Source: Pseudisothecium myosuroides
Lineage: Eukaryota > Streptophyta > Bryopsida > Hypnales > Lembophyllaceae
DNA length: 64,000 bases
Assembly: GCA_951799445.1 (NCBI GenBank)
Contig: OX637292.1
Span: forward strand, 10,419,296 to 10,483,295
Direction of reading: 5' to 3'
This document shows positions 21,309 through 33,000 of this stretch, piece after piece; the stretch's first letter is position 1, and every line of letters starts with the position of its first letter. The notes beneath the pieces are model-generated. The model did no database searches, was not told the DNA's origin, and saw nothing but the letters and a program-made list of their open reading frames with translations. The position numbers were made by a program, and so were the translations under genes.

Positions 21309-24085
21309 GTGGTTTGTTTGTTTGTTTTGTTTTGTTTTGTTTTGATGTCACGTCGGGATCTCTCGGACCGTGCGTCCCCCGCGGGCGTGCTTGGTACCGT
21401 CGGAAAGCCCTCGGCAGGGAGGGGTGCACGGGCCCGGTTTTGTGGCGTTCCGACCTACGGTGGAAAAGTTATGGAATTTTGAGTTATTTTTGGATCTTAA
21501 AATTACTAAATTATGCTAAATTATGTATCTTTTGAACCGGGTGTCAATTTGCCACGTTTTTGGTATCATTTGAAAGCCCTCGGCGAGGAGGGGTGCACGG
21601 GCTTAGTTTTGTGGCATTTGGCCCTATGGTGGGAAAGTTACAGGTTTTTGAGTTATTTTGGGGTTTTAAAATGAAATTTACTTTTGTTTTGGTTGTGGCA
21701 ACGACACAGGGCCACACTAGTCCATACCTTAAGACAGGTGGTTTGTTTGTTTGTTTTGTTTGTCACGTCGAGATCTTCCGGACCGTGCGTCCCCCGGGGG
21801 CATGCTTGGTACCGTCGGAAAGCCCTTGGCGACACTATAAGAAACCCCCGTTTTAGGTGACGAGTCCTAATTTTTTATGACGGATTTTAGGTGATGTCAA
21901 TGTTGACAACCCAAAAATTTTATATCAACAAAAATGTCCAACGTAACATCAATGTTGACATAAAAACATTGGATTGTCAATATTGATGTTACGTTGTACA
22001 TTTTTGTTAACATAAAATTTTTGGGTTGTCAACATTGACATCACCTAAAATCCGTCATAAAAAATTAAGGCTCGTCACCTAAAACGGGGGTTTCTTATAG
22101 TGCGAGGAGGGGTGCACGGGCTTGGTTTTGTAGTGTTTGGACCTACAGTGCAAAAGTTATGGATTTTTGAGTTATTTTTGGATCTTAAAATTACTAAATT
22201 ATGCTAAATTATGTATCTTTTGAACCATGAGTCAAATTATCACGTTTTTGGAACCATTGGAAAGTCCTCGGCCAAGAGGGGTACACGGGCTTCGTTTCGT
22301 GGCGTTTGGAGTTATGGTGAGGAAGTTATTGAATTTCGAAGTATTTATGGATCAAAAAATTAAGAAATTACTTTTACTTTGATTTTGGTCGCGTTCTTCG
22401 TACCGTCGGAAAGCTCTTGGCGAGGAGAGGTGCACGGGCTTGGTTTCGTGGCATTTGGACCTAAAGTGGGAAAGTTATGGCTTTTTGAGTTATTTTTGGT
22501 TCTTAAAAATGATTAAATTATGCTAAATTAGGTATCTTTTGAACCGTGTGTCAATTGATCATGTTTTTGGTACCACTAGAAAGCTCTCGGCGAGGAGGGG
22601 TGCACGGGCTTTGTTTCGTGGCGTTTGAACCTATGGTGGGAAAGTTATGGATTTTTGAGTTATTTTTGGTTTTAAAAATTACTAAATTATACTAAATTAT
22701 GTATCTTTTGAACCGTGTGTCAATTGGTCACGTTCTTGGTACCATTGGAAAGCCCTTTTATTTTTGTTTTGGTTGTGACAACGGCACAGGGCTACACTAG
22801 TCTATACCTTAAGACAGGTGGTTTGTTTGTTTGTTTGTTTGTTTGTTTGTTTATTTGTTTGTTTTGTTTTGTTTTGTTTGTCACGTCGAGATCTCCCGGA
22901 CCGTGCGTCCCCCGGGGGCGTGCTTGGTACCGTCGGAAAGCCCTTGGTCAAGAGGGGTGCACGGGCTTGGTTTCATGGCGTTTAGACCTATGGTGGGAAA
23001 GTTATCGATTTTCGAGTTATTTTTTGTTCTTAAAAATTATTAAATGATGTTAAATTATGTATCTTCTGAAACATGTGTCAAATTCTCATGTTCTTGGTAC
23101 AATTGGAAAGCCCTCGGCAAGGAGAGATGCACGGCCTTAGTTTTGTGGCATTTGGAGCTACGGTGGAAAAGTTCTGGGTTTTTGAGTTATTTTTGGTTTT
23201 AAAAATGACTTTTACTTTTGTTTTGGTTGTGGCAACGACACGGGGCTACACTAGTCCGTACCTTAAGACAGGTGGTTTGTTTGTTTTGTTTTGTTTTGTT
23301 TGTCACGTCGAGATCTCCCGGACCGTGCGTCCCTCGGCGGCGTGCTTGGTACTGTCGGAAAGCCCTCGACGAGGAGGGGTGCACGGGCTTGGTTTGGTGG
23401 TGTTCCGACCTACGGTGGGAAAATTATGGATTTTTGAGTTATTTTTTAATCTTAAAACTTACTAAATTATGTGTCTTTTGAACGGAGTGTCAATTTGTCA
23501 CGTTCTTGGTACTGTTGGAAAGTCCTCACCAAGGAGGGGTGCATGGGCTTTGTTTTGTGGCATTTGGACCTACGATGTGAAAGTTATGGGGTTTTGAGTT
23601 ATTTTTGGTTTTTTAAATGATTTTCACTTTTGTTTAGGCTGTGGCAACGGCAGAGGGCTACACTAGTCCATACCTTAAGACAGGTTGTTTGTTTGTTTGT
23701 TTTGTTTGTATGTCACGTTGAGATCTCCCGGACCGTGCGTCCCCCGGTGGCGTGCTTGGTACCGTCGGAAAGCCCTCGGCAAGGAGGGGTGCACGGGCTT
23801 GGTTTTGTGGCATTCTGACCGACGGTGGAAAAGTTCTGGAATTTTGATTTATTTTGTGATCTTAAAATTACTAAATTATGCTAAATTATGTATCTTTTGA
23901 ACCGTGTGTCAATTTGCCACGTTTTTAGTATCATTGGAAAGCCCTTGGCGAGGAGGGGTGCACGGGCTTAGTTTTGTGGCATTTGGCCCTATGGGGGGAA
24001 AGTTACAGGTTTTTGAGTTATTTTGGGGTTCTAAAATGACTTTTACTTTTGTTTTGGTTGTGGCAACGACACAGGGCCACACTAG
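21293..24085 (+). repeat. Complex tandem array (about 177-bp monomers)
   Basis: About twelve monomers contain GGAAAGCCCTCGGCGAGGAG, GTGCACGGGCTTGG, GTGGGAAAGTTATGG, TTTTGAGTTATTTTTGG, CTAAATTATGTATCTTTTGA and CGTTCTTGGTACC. Five larger repeats insert a second module, TCCATACCTTAAGACAGGTGG followed by GTTT runs and CACGTCGAGATCTCCCGGAC (near 21293, 21719, 22799, 23253 and 23665). Open frames across the array arise only because the sequence lacks stops in some phases; all are in the same repeated sequence and are not genes. A CACTA-type element splits one monomer. Confidence 0.88.
21833..22102. mobile_element. CACTA-type foldback MITE
   Basis: A 270-bp near-perfect palindrome beginning CACTATAAGAAACCCCCG and ending with its complement. 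A 3-bp target duplication CGA (21830-21832 and 22103-22105) fits the CACTA superfamily. Excision of the element plus one CGA restores the array monomer (GGCGAGGAGG), so it inserted after the array formed. A half copy is at 39546-39682. Confidence 0.9.
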
Positions 24086-24107
24086 TTAGGATTTGAATGT
24101 GTATTAA

Positions 24108-24514
24108 GGTAGTATGGCCTAAAAGCGACCATTTAAGGGCTGATCTCCCTTTTTCACAGGTTTCCTTGAACAAAAATATTTTTGGATCATTTTTCAGAGA
24201 AAGAAAAATGGATGCGGAACGTTACACAAGTGGTTTCATATTTTTTGAATCGTTTTTGAATTACTTATGAATTTTCAAAAAAAACTGTTGTAGGCACCTA
24301 TTTGTGACCCTAGGTCTTCCAAAATCTGACCACTTGCAACTTCTAAAGTGATTTGAGTTAATGAAGGCCAATGATTGGCTCTTACAATAGATAATGCTTT
24401 TCTCTCGATTCTCTCAATGGCTTGAGAGGTCCATTTAAGGACCACCTAATATCCATTTCATACTTAAATATAGGGTCGATTTGAAGAGGCCGCTCACTTT
24501 TAGAGCACACTACC
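24108..24514. mobile_element. TTAA-flanked GGTAG TIR element
   Basis: A 407-bp element between TTAA at 24104-24107 and 24515-24518. Terminal repeats are GGTAGTATGGCCTAAAAG at the left and, at the right, CTTTTAGAGCACACTACC. No coding capacity. Related copies are at about 6726-7107 and, at least at the left end, from 25169. Confidence 0.75.
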
Positions 24515-24518
24515 TTAA

Positions 24519-25164
24519 CTCCTAAATGCCCAAGGTCTTTTTTGAGCTTCTAGGAATTCGTTCTAAATTGAACAAAAAGATAACATTTTGAGAAGTTTTA
24601 TCAATCTTTTTGAATTGTAACTGTACAAATTGAAAGTAGACATGTTAAAGATCACATAGGAAAAGAAAACACTCAACAATAACACTCATGGATTGAAAGA
24701 TTATAATGCTTGATCATGAGGGTGTTAAAATTATGGAAGTGATTTGAAGTTTTTGAATCCTCTTTTCACAAGTCAATTCTACAAAATTGGTCACCAAAAA
24801 AATATGAGGTTAACGGGTATGACATGAATAACTCCAGTCTATTTACCACTCCTCAAAATCTACTCTACAATTTTCTTAAATGAATTTCTAATGTGATTTT
24901 TCCTCCAAATTCTAGTGTATTTGAGGTTCATTTCTAGAATCTCTTGACATTAGAAAATCAAGATTTGCAATGGACATCCTTGCACAAAACCTTGAATAGA
25001 AAAATTATCATCATTTATTTCAAAATTGGATTTTTGATGCTAAAACTAAACTTTCTAAAAGGATTGTATAAAATATAAACTATTATAAATAGTAATTTGG
25101 TAAGGTTTTATTTAACTTCAAAGTATTTTTGACACTAGAATTTGGTGCCTCAAGGATTTAGGGG
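24519..25164. mobile_element. TTAA-flanked CCCCTAAA-type element
   Basis: A 646-bp element between TTAA at 24515-24518 and 25165-25168. Left end CTCCTAAATGCCCAAGG, right end GGATTTAGGGG. The left 450 bp matches 59793-60233. It shares its left TTAA with the GGTAG element before it, and its right TTAA is followed by another GGTAG end. Confidence 0.7.
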
Positions 25165-26408
25165 TTAAGGTAGAATAGCCTATGACCACCCAAATTTGCA
25201 ATCTAATATCTTTTGGAATGTGCCGATTCTTGCCTGTATTTTTCAAAGAAAAAATTAGTTGAAGTGAATTAAATACAAGTGGAATCATATTAATCTGATA
25301 AAAACTTGAACTACTATTCAAACCAAAAATATCAAATCGTTAGTAGATGGGGGTCATGACCATTTTAAAAAGGTTCAAAATCAATGACCTACCACCCTAA
25401 TTCTATTCGATGAGTGTTATAAAAGTACAAGTTCAACATTCTTTTATTGGCTGAAGCTACAATTTATTTTGACATTTTTTTTTCAATGAGCCCACCTAAA
25501 TCAACATTTATTGAACCACATCTTTATCAACCTCAAATCTTCTACAAATAGATGTAACCTCATTGTCATTCTTTGACAGTAGCACCCAATGGCAAGCTAA
25601 ACTACATGACTTACACTCTCTGCAAAAATGGGTGGGGAATTGGCGCAAATGGGAAGGTCCTGTAGATGGTGGAATTGGGTGACTGACTGGAATGGGTTGA
25701 TTGACTATATGTGGGATTGTTCACATAATTGGACATTTAGGGAAACTACGGCCAATGTCATCAATTTATATGTTTTTGCATCTTTTTCTATGTTTTGTAC
25801 ATAAAAAACATCTTTGAATTAGTGTTTTTTCCTTTTTAGGAAAAAAAATATTTATCTTTTGCTTAAAAGTTCTATTCCAAGTCAAATAATCTAATATTTT
25901 GGGAATGGGACAATTCATTTCTACTTTTGTAATAAATGATCATTTAAATTACTATAATTGTAGGACAAGCTGGCTAAAAATTATTCTAAAAGTAGATGCC
26001 AAAATTTTAGGAAAATTACTTTTCTAAAAAACAAAAATTATATATGGTGGAAAGAAAATATTGGAATATTTTATTTTTAGCATCTGCCAAAGTTTATTTT
26101 TTAGAAAAAAAATAGTTGATAAAGAAGTGCTGATTTTGCCCTTCGCTTACGTTACATGTGATTAGCAAAATCCATTTTCAAAGCGAACAAATCTTCACAC
26201 ACCTCCCAACTAATGTCACCCATTTATATTCATTACTATTCTATATAATTCTATTTATTTCATGATAAGGTAAAAAATAATATGAAAGACCTTTATCTAT
26301 TCAATTATGTCTCTTCTCTAATAAATTTTAAAAAAACTTACTCTTTAATATTCCTTCTTATCTTTACATTATAATTAATGTCCTTAGGTAAATGGTTTGT
26401 ACCCTTAA

Positions 26409-26977
26409 CCCTGGAGCGCTCCGACGTCCATTTTCTGGACGATGAACAGATTCAGATCCTTGTTTTTGTCTCATTCTTGCTTGGATGAAAGTCATCATAA
26501 TTTTTGGTGATACTTTATCAAGTTGTTGTCCTATCCATCGGTTGGATTTGGTGTTACTAGAATATATACATTTCTAAAATTATAAATGTGGAAGTATGTC
26601 AAGTGGTCAATTTGCATTGACTTTAGTTCAAAATTAGATGTGCAAAAATGAGGTCAAAGATGTAAAGGTCACAAAAATTTCAAAAAATCACCACATGAAG
26701 AGAACCTTATTTCAAATCTATTCCAACAAGTTTTACTCAAAAAATGATAATATTTTACTTGTAATTGAATTTAGAAGGAATTCTGAAATTTTCTTTTCAA
26801 AATTTATAGAAAAAGATTGGTGATAGCATTAGTAGATCTAACCGTATGGATAGAATTTAAAAATCAAAATCTACAGCTTTCATTTGTATACCAATTCCAA
26901 AATATTCTTCCAAATTGTAGTTTATAATGTTTTTTCTCAAATTGTCAATTTTGGAGATGAATCCAGACATTTAGGGG
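26409..26977. mobile_element. TTAA-flanked element
   Basis: A 569-bp element between TTAA at 26405-26408 and 26978-26981. Left end CCCTGGAGCGCTCCGACG; right end CCAGACATTTAGGGG. No coding capacity. Confidence 0.65.
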
Positions 26978-27845
26978 TTAAAGTTTCTTCCCTCCTTTTA
27001 CATGAGTACTAGCCTTGGAATTCATGCAATCACATGCCTTGAATTGATAGAGTGAGGTTGGTCAATTAGGCAAGGGACTTAGGTTTAGATCATACAATTG
27101 AATTTTGCTATCTTTATATTGAGGGTAAAATCAATATACTAATATTGTCGTTTTATTTGTATAATAAAATGGATTGTGACTCCTTTGATTTGAAATTGAT
27201 ATTTTAAAAATGAAATTATGTATTACTTTGTAGAATATGTGACAAAGACTCCAAAATCATTTAATTTTAAACTTGACACCATGATGTACATTCAAAAATA
27301 CAAAAATCTATAACATCCAAAAATTCTTAAAAAGTATCAATTTTACCAATAGGCAAATATATGGGCCTTGACAAGAAATTGCACAAATGAGCAATGAATT
27401 CTGAGCCCATTTATTTCAAACAATATATCTAAGAAATTTACAAGTGTAGCATTAAGAGTCAAAGTCAGTCTATTCATTTAGAATTACACATCAATAGTAA
27501 CATTGTGAATAACCAAACTTGGATTTCTTTTGTAAGGGTATTTGAAAATACTAATAATAGCTTATTAATAACCTTCAAAATATCCTTTCATAAACCTTGT
27601 GATATCTAAATATTTAGTTGTATACAAGGTTGAAAAAATATCAAGAAATTGGAATAGTAATAAAAAAATAATTGTTGTCCTAAAGTAGGAATATCCAATT
27701 TTTATATAGTCTTACTTACAACATACAACACTTTACACATGGATTAGATTTAGCATAGGTTCAATTGTTTATTGACAAAAACATAATTAAAGTCACATTA
27801 GGAATGATTGCAATTTTTATAATTTGTCATGGAAATTGGATTTTA

Positions 27846-28369
27846 CCCCTAAGCACTTAAGCGTTCATTTTTTGGTTGCTGCTCAACTTTGGGTAGCATT
27901 TTTGGACGGAAAAAAAATCAATTTTTTTTAAAATTTTAAAAGATTGGATTGTCTTTTAATATTTATATTCAAAACTATAATTGCTATGGTCAAATAAAAA
28001 TTATAAGATAAATAGCACAAAGTGAATTTGCCCAATGTTGAAAAATTTACTATTTGAAAAAAGTGTTGGTATTTACAAAATTATTAGATCTTATGCATTT
28101 TTCACAAATCAATTGAAACCACAATTTTGACCAATCAAAAAAAATTCAAATGCTAAAGATAAAAATTGTATTTTTGATGAATTTTTGAAGTTATATCTTC
28201 AAAACTCATTTGAAGAGAATCTTAAAATAATTTTGTAATTTTGACCATAGGAATACTTTCTATCTTTTGTGCTTCACATTATTTACTTTGCTAGAAACTT
28301 CAAAAAAGTTACAAAAGTTATATTTTATAAGACATTTGTGTTTGTCCGAATCCCTCAGGCTTTTAGAGG
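27846..28369. mobile_element. TTAA-flanked element, diverged
   Basis: A 524-bp element with left end CCCCTAAGCACTTAAGCG after TTTA and right end CCTCAGGCTTTTAGAGG before TTAA (28370-28373). One flank has lost the TTAA match by a single base. Confidence 0.55.
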
Positions 28370-30018
28370 TTAACAACAAAGTTTTCAATTAGACATGTAT
28401 ATATGGTAATTTGTAAGTTTATAATTTTGAAAGCTTGCAATGTACAAATTTGTATATATGTATGTATATTCTTAAATATTAAATTATTTAAATTTTCAAT
28501 CTTAATTTTGACTTATAAGAGAGCTCATAAGTTAGTAAAATTCTAAACCCGAAGTTAAATCAATTGAAAAAATTACTATTGAATTTTTGGTATTTAATCA
28601 ACCAACAGTACAAATGGTTTCAAAAGAGTATAGTCTAGACCAAATTCATCAACAATTTTTTCAAATTGGTACTTAATGGCACCAAAGATATTAAATGGAT
28701 GAGAAGAATGATTGTTAAGCTTTCACTTGATTTAATGATTTTTAATCAATTTGTGGACTTTTATTTCCAACTTTTTTTTGTTGTTATATTAAATTATTTA
28801 ACTTTTACGTCACCAATTAGCATGTTGAAAGTTTGTTACTCTTGAAGATGAAAAAAATTAATAATTCTCTAATTACTTGCATATAATTAAGTTCCAAAGA
28901 GTAAGAATAAATAGTTTTAAATCTATAAGAAATTATTGTTTTAAATTATTATAACAAATATAAATAAATGCATAAAAGTGTACAAAGATTCAAACTAAGT
29001 GTCCATATCTACGCCTAGGTTTATAATGTTTATGTACATCTCAATTTAAAAATACATTGATATATTATCAATTAACCTAAAAGAAGTAGAATATATAATG
29101 ATATAAGATTCTAAATTTAAAAACTAATGAAAATTGAAATTCAACCAATTAAAATAATTTGAATGTCTTTTAGATTTTAAATATTTTAAATTCAAATAAA
29201 CAAAAATCAAAAGTTCATCAATATTTGTCATATCAAATATAAAAATTAGTACCACAAATGAAGGATTTTGATGAATTTTTTAGGATTTTTAAACAATGAT
29301 ATTTAGTTTTGGATATCATATTCAATTTTGAAAAGAAAAAATATTTGGCTTGAATTGAATTTAAACTAAATCTAAATGTTTTAAATGAATCTATATATAA
29401 AAGAATGTAATGATTTGCATAAAATATTATCCTTTATAAGAATTTCAAAACTAATGTTCTTCATTAATTGTAATTTAATGAAGTTTAATTCCAACTTTTT
29501 TTAGAATAATATCTAAACCCTAATTCATTCAAAATTTGAATTTATAACCGTAAAACTATATTGATTTTTTGTAGTTCAAGACATACAATATACAAAGTTG
29601 AATGCTTCAAATATGTAATTTAAGTGAAGCTAAAAATAATTATATATTCTATTGTTTACAAATAATCATTAGGAAGTCGCATATGTATACCATTGATAAT
29701 ACATGAAAGTATTACAATGTTGTATAAAAATTGTACACTTGTTCAATTTATTTAATATATCAAGATATTAGATCAAATTCAAACAATTTTATGCCAAAAG
29801 TATCACACCGCATTACATTTGAGGAAAGTTTGAAATATTTTGATATTTTTTAAGTGAGGTTGATTAATTCAGTGAAAGTTTATAGACCAAAAATTATAAT
29901 AATTAAATAAAGGATGAAATGAAAAAATAATCCAAGTAATAAAATCAGAATAAAATCTTGAAACAAAAGATATTTCGTTACAATAATGTAATTTTTAGTA
30001 GATGAACAATATGATTGA

Positions 30019-33000
30019 ATGATTTTAGAAATGGAAAGGGAAAAATTAGAAAATCCACTTGAAGAAGAGCACAACAATAATGATGCTAAAAGTTTTGAAG
30101 AAACTAAAAATGGTGAAAAAAGTGAGTTGTTATTTGGTTTGACACAAGGAAAAACATGTGAAAATTGCAAAAAAATTGAAACTTTGACACCACTAGGGCA
30201 ATCAGTAAGGCGATGTCAAGCTTGTGCAAGAAGAAAAAATCCTTTTGAAAAAAACTCTTCTCAGGAAGAAATTGAAAAAGAAGAAAGTTTTGAAATTGAT
30301 TGCAATTTAAAAGATGATTCAATTGCAATACCCATGCCCAAATTAATTATCAAAATAAATACAAAATCGGAAGAAAACTCAGATGATTGCATAAAAGATT
30401 CACATGGTGAAAATTTTGCTGTGGAACATGAACATGTTAATTTACAAGGTTCCAATGGTGCTAAGGTACAAAATTTTACATATAATGAAGAGGGAAAGGT
30501 GGTTTTAAGAAAAAATGATTTTGCGCTTTTGAGTAGAAAAGATTATAAGTCAGTAAATTCAAGTGATTCAATATCAAAAAAAGAAAAAACATTTCTTCAA
30601 GGAAGTTATCTTTTAGATAATAATAACGCAATGGCTAATGAAATAAAAGAACAAATTATTGAGACTTTAGATGCTCAAAAAACAAAAGAAGAAATAGAAT
30701 TAGAAAAGAAGGAACGAGGTTGGAATGTAAACGGTAGCATAACTTGTAAGAATGGAAATCATTCAAAAGCATCACCTGTGAAAAGCACAGTTACAACAGA
30801 TGGATATGCTTCTAGGTTAGAACACAGAGATAAAATTAAAACTAAATTAAAAGCCTTGAGGGAAAAACCAGACACTCAACGAATTTTGGGCTTAGTAGCT
30901 AAAAGGAGTGAAAGTAGATTAAACTCACCAACCCATCGAGTTCCAAATCCAAATTGTAAAAATAATGAAGAAATCCCTTCAATTACACAACATGAAATAA
31001 ATCCCTATTCATCAAAATTACAAGAATCAAACCATGAAATTGCAACAAGTAGTGAAGTTGATTCAAATCCTAATGAATCTAAAAAAAGGTCACTTTATAT
31101 GAATACACAAGAGGTATCAAAATCAAAATTCCATAAATCCCAAGAAGATTCAAAATCACAATGTTCATCACCAACAAATTTAGGTTGTTACTCCAATGAA
31201 AGCATTCTCTTTGGTACTCAACGCATTTTAGAAATATTTGCAAAAAGAAATTGCACTAGGGTGACTTCACCATCACAAAACATTGAGACTAATACATCTA
31301 AAAGTGAAACAAATAATATAGCATATAGTGAACCAAGAGAGCAATGTAAACCAAAAAAATCTGATGTTACACTTCAATCCTCTAAATCATATGATCAACA
31401 ACAAGAAAATGTAATAGGAATTCCTAAAACAACAACAATTACATACAATGAATGTGGTTTAATCTACAAAAATAAGAATGAAAAGAAATTAGATTCAAAC
31501 TATGGAATATCTTCAAATGCACATATTTATAAAGCACAACAAGACTTAGAACATAATAACATATCATTAACTAATGCAAGTTGCTATTCTAATGATAGTC
31601 AATTCTATAATAAAGATCATGGTTTAGGATTGATTGCTCAAAAAAGTGAAAATAGTATACCTTTATCTAAGAATTGTATGTATTACAATTCAAGAGATAA
31701 ATCTTTATTAAACTTAAATGGAAATCAACCCAATATTGTAGAAGTTCAAAATGAAATAGTTACACCTTGTAGTGAAGAAAACCAAGAAGATACACCATCT
31801 AAAGTAACAAATTCGACTTCAACATTACATAATCACAATATACTTCATAAAAAAAATGAAGGTAAATTTTTTTACATTTAAAATAAAATTCATTATTAGC
31901 GTAAGTTTTATATAATAAAAATATTTGTAACAAAGGCGAGTATGAACTGAAATAATTACATTATTTTGTTCTCATAAAACTTGGAGAAAGTAGAAGTATA
32001 TTTAATAAATTAAAAAAATCAACTTCAATTTATAAGTAAAAATATTTTTAACGTAGTGAAACGAATTTAACTAAAGTTTTTTTCCTGGACACTTTGGAAC
32101 AATTCTATATGCAAATTTAGATTTAGATTCTTCAAAAATAAAGTATGAAAAAGGCTTGTTGAGGTCAAATTCACCAAGATTAAAATTTTCAACACCTTCT
32201 AATACAATATGTCATGTCAATGATAACCCATTATATGGAACAAAGTTTGAAAGTGAGCCTACTAGATGCACTACCAACAATAGTAATGAAAGTAGTTTGC
32301 TTACTTTAAATCCAAATTCAAATCCTATTCCTAATTTTTCATTTGCTGCACATAGTTCTTTTGACAAGCCATTAAAATATTCAACAAATGAAGCATTGGA
32401 TACTAATGCCCCCAAAATATGTTCTACTTTACTTTTAAAGAATTCATCAATCTGCAATTCTACAAATATGACTCCTTTATATAAGTCAGCTATAACAACT
32501 CCTATATGTAAATCACCTAAAGCAATAAAAGAAGAAAGTACCACAAGCACTATTAAAAAAGAACCTAGATACCATTCAAAAGAAGTAGAAATTGTTGAAG
32601 AAGAAAAACTAATACCAAAAAATAGAAGATTTGAAGAATTACATACCAAAAACTTTGACAAAAATAATAAAAAATTGAAAATTGAAAATGATAGGACTTT
32701 GGAAGTTGTACAAACAATGAATTTGAACAAAGAATGTTGCAAAAAAAATATAATATTTAATAGTAATCCAAAAGTCTCTTCTTGCAAAAACATATTCAAA
32801 TGTCAAATTGTTGTGTGGCCAATGCAAATTATTTTTGGAATACTTATGTATCCATTTAAATTAGTATTAAAATTGATTTTATTTTTCTTGCATTTATTCA
32901 AAGTCTTTTGGAGGGGAATTTGTAAAGCTTTTAAAAAGCTCAAAAACTTGGCAATGATGGGTGTTGGAAATATAAGATCAAAAATATTAGAAATTTTTCA

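Larger units (their letters stand above)
25169..30018. other. AT-rich, repeat-rich intergenic DNA
   Basis: No gene is supportable. It starts with a GGTAG-type left end and holds two TTAA-flanked elements (26409-26977 and 27846-28369). From about 28.4 to 30.0 kb the sequence is extremely AT-rich and leads straight into the AT-rich seipin gene. A Trp-rich open frame near 25578-25800 is noted separately. Confidence 0.55.

Noticed and set aside
21095..24089. Many overlapping frames of 60-146 aa within the array
   Set aside because: All translate the same repeated DNA in different phases and carry GTTT-run Leu/Phe/Val stretches. They are a by-product of the satellite.
32212..32799. 195-aa minus-strand frame opposite seipin exon 2
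   Set aside because: Phe/Leu/Ser-rich complement of an AT-rich Asn/Lys coding exon.
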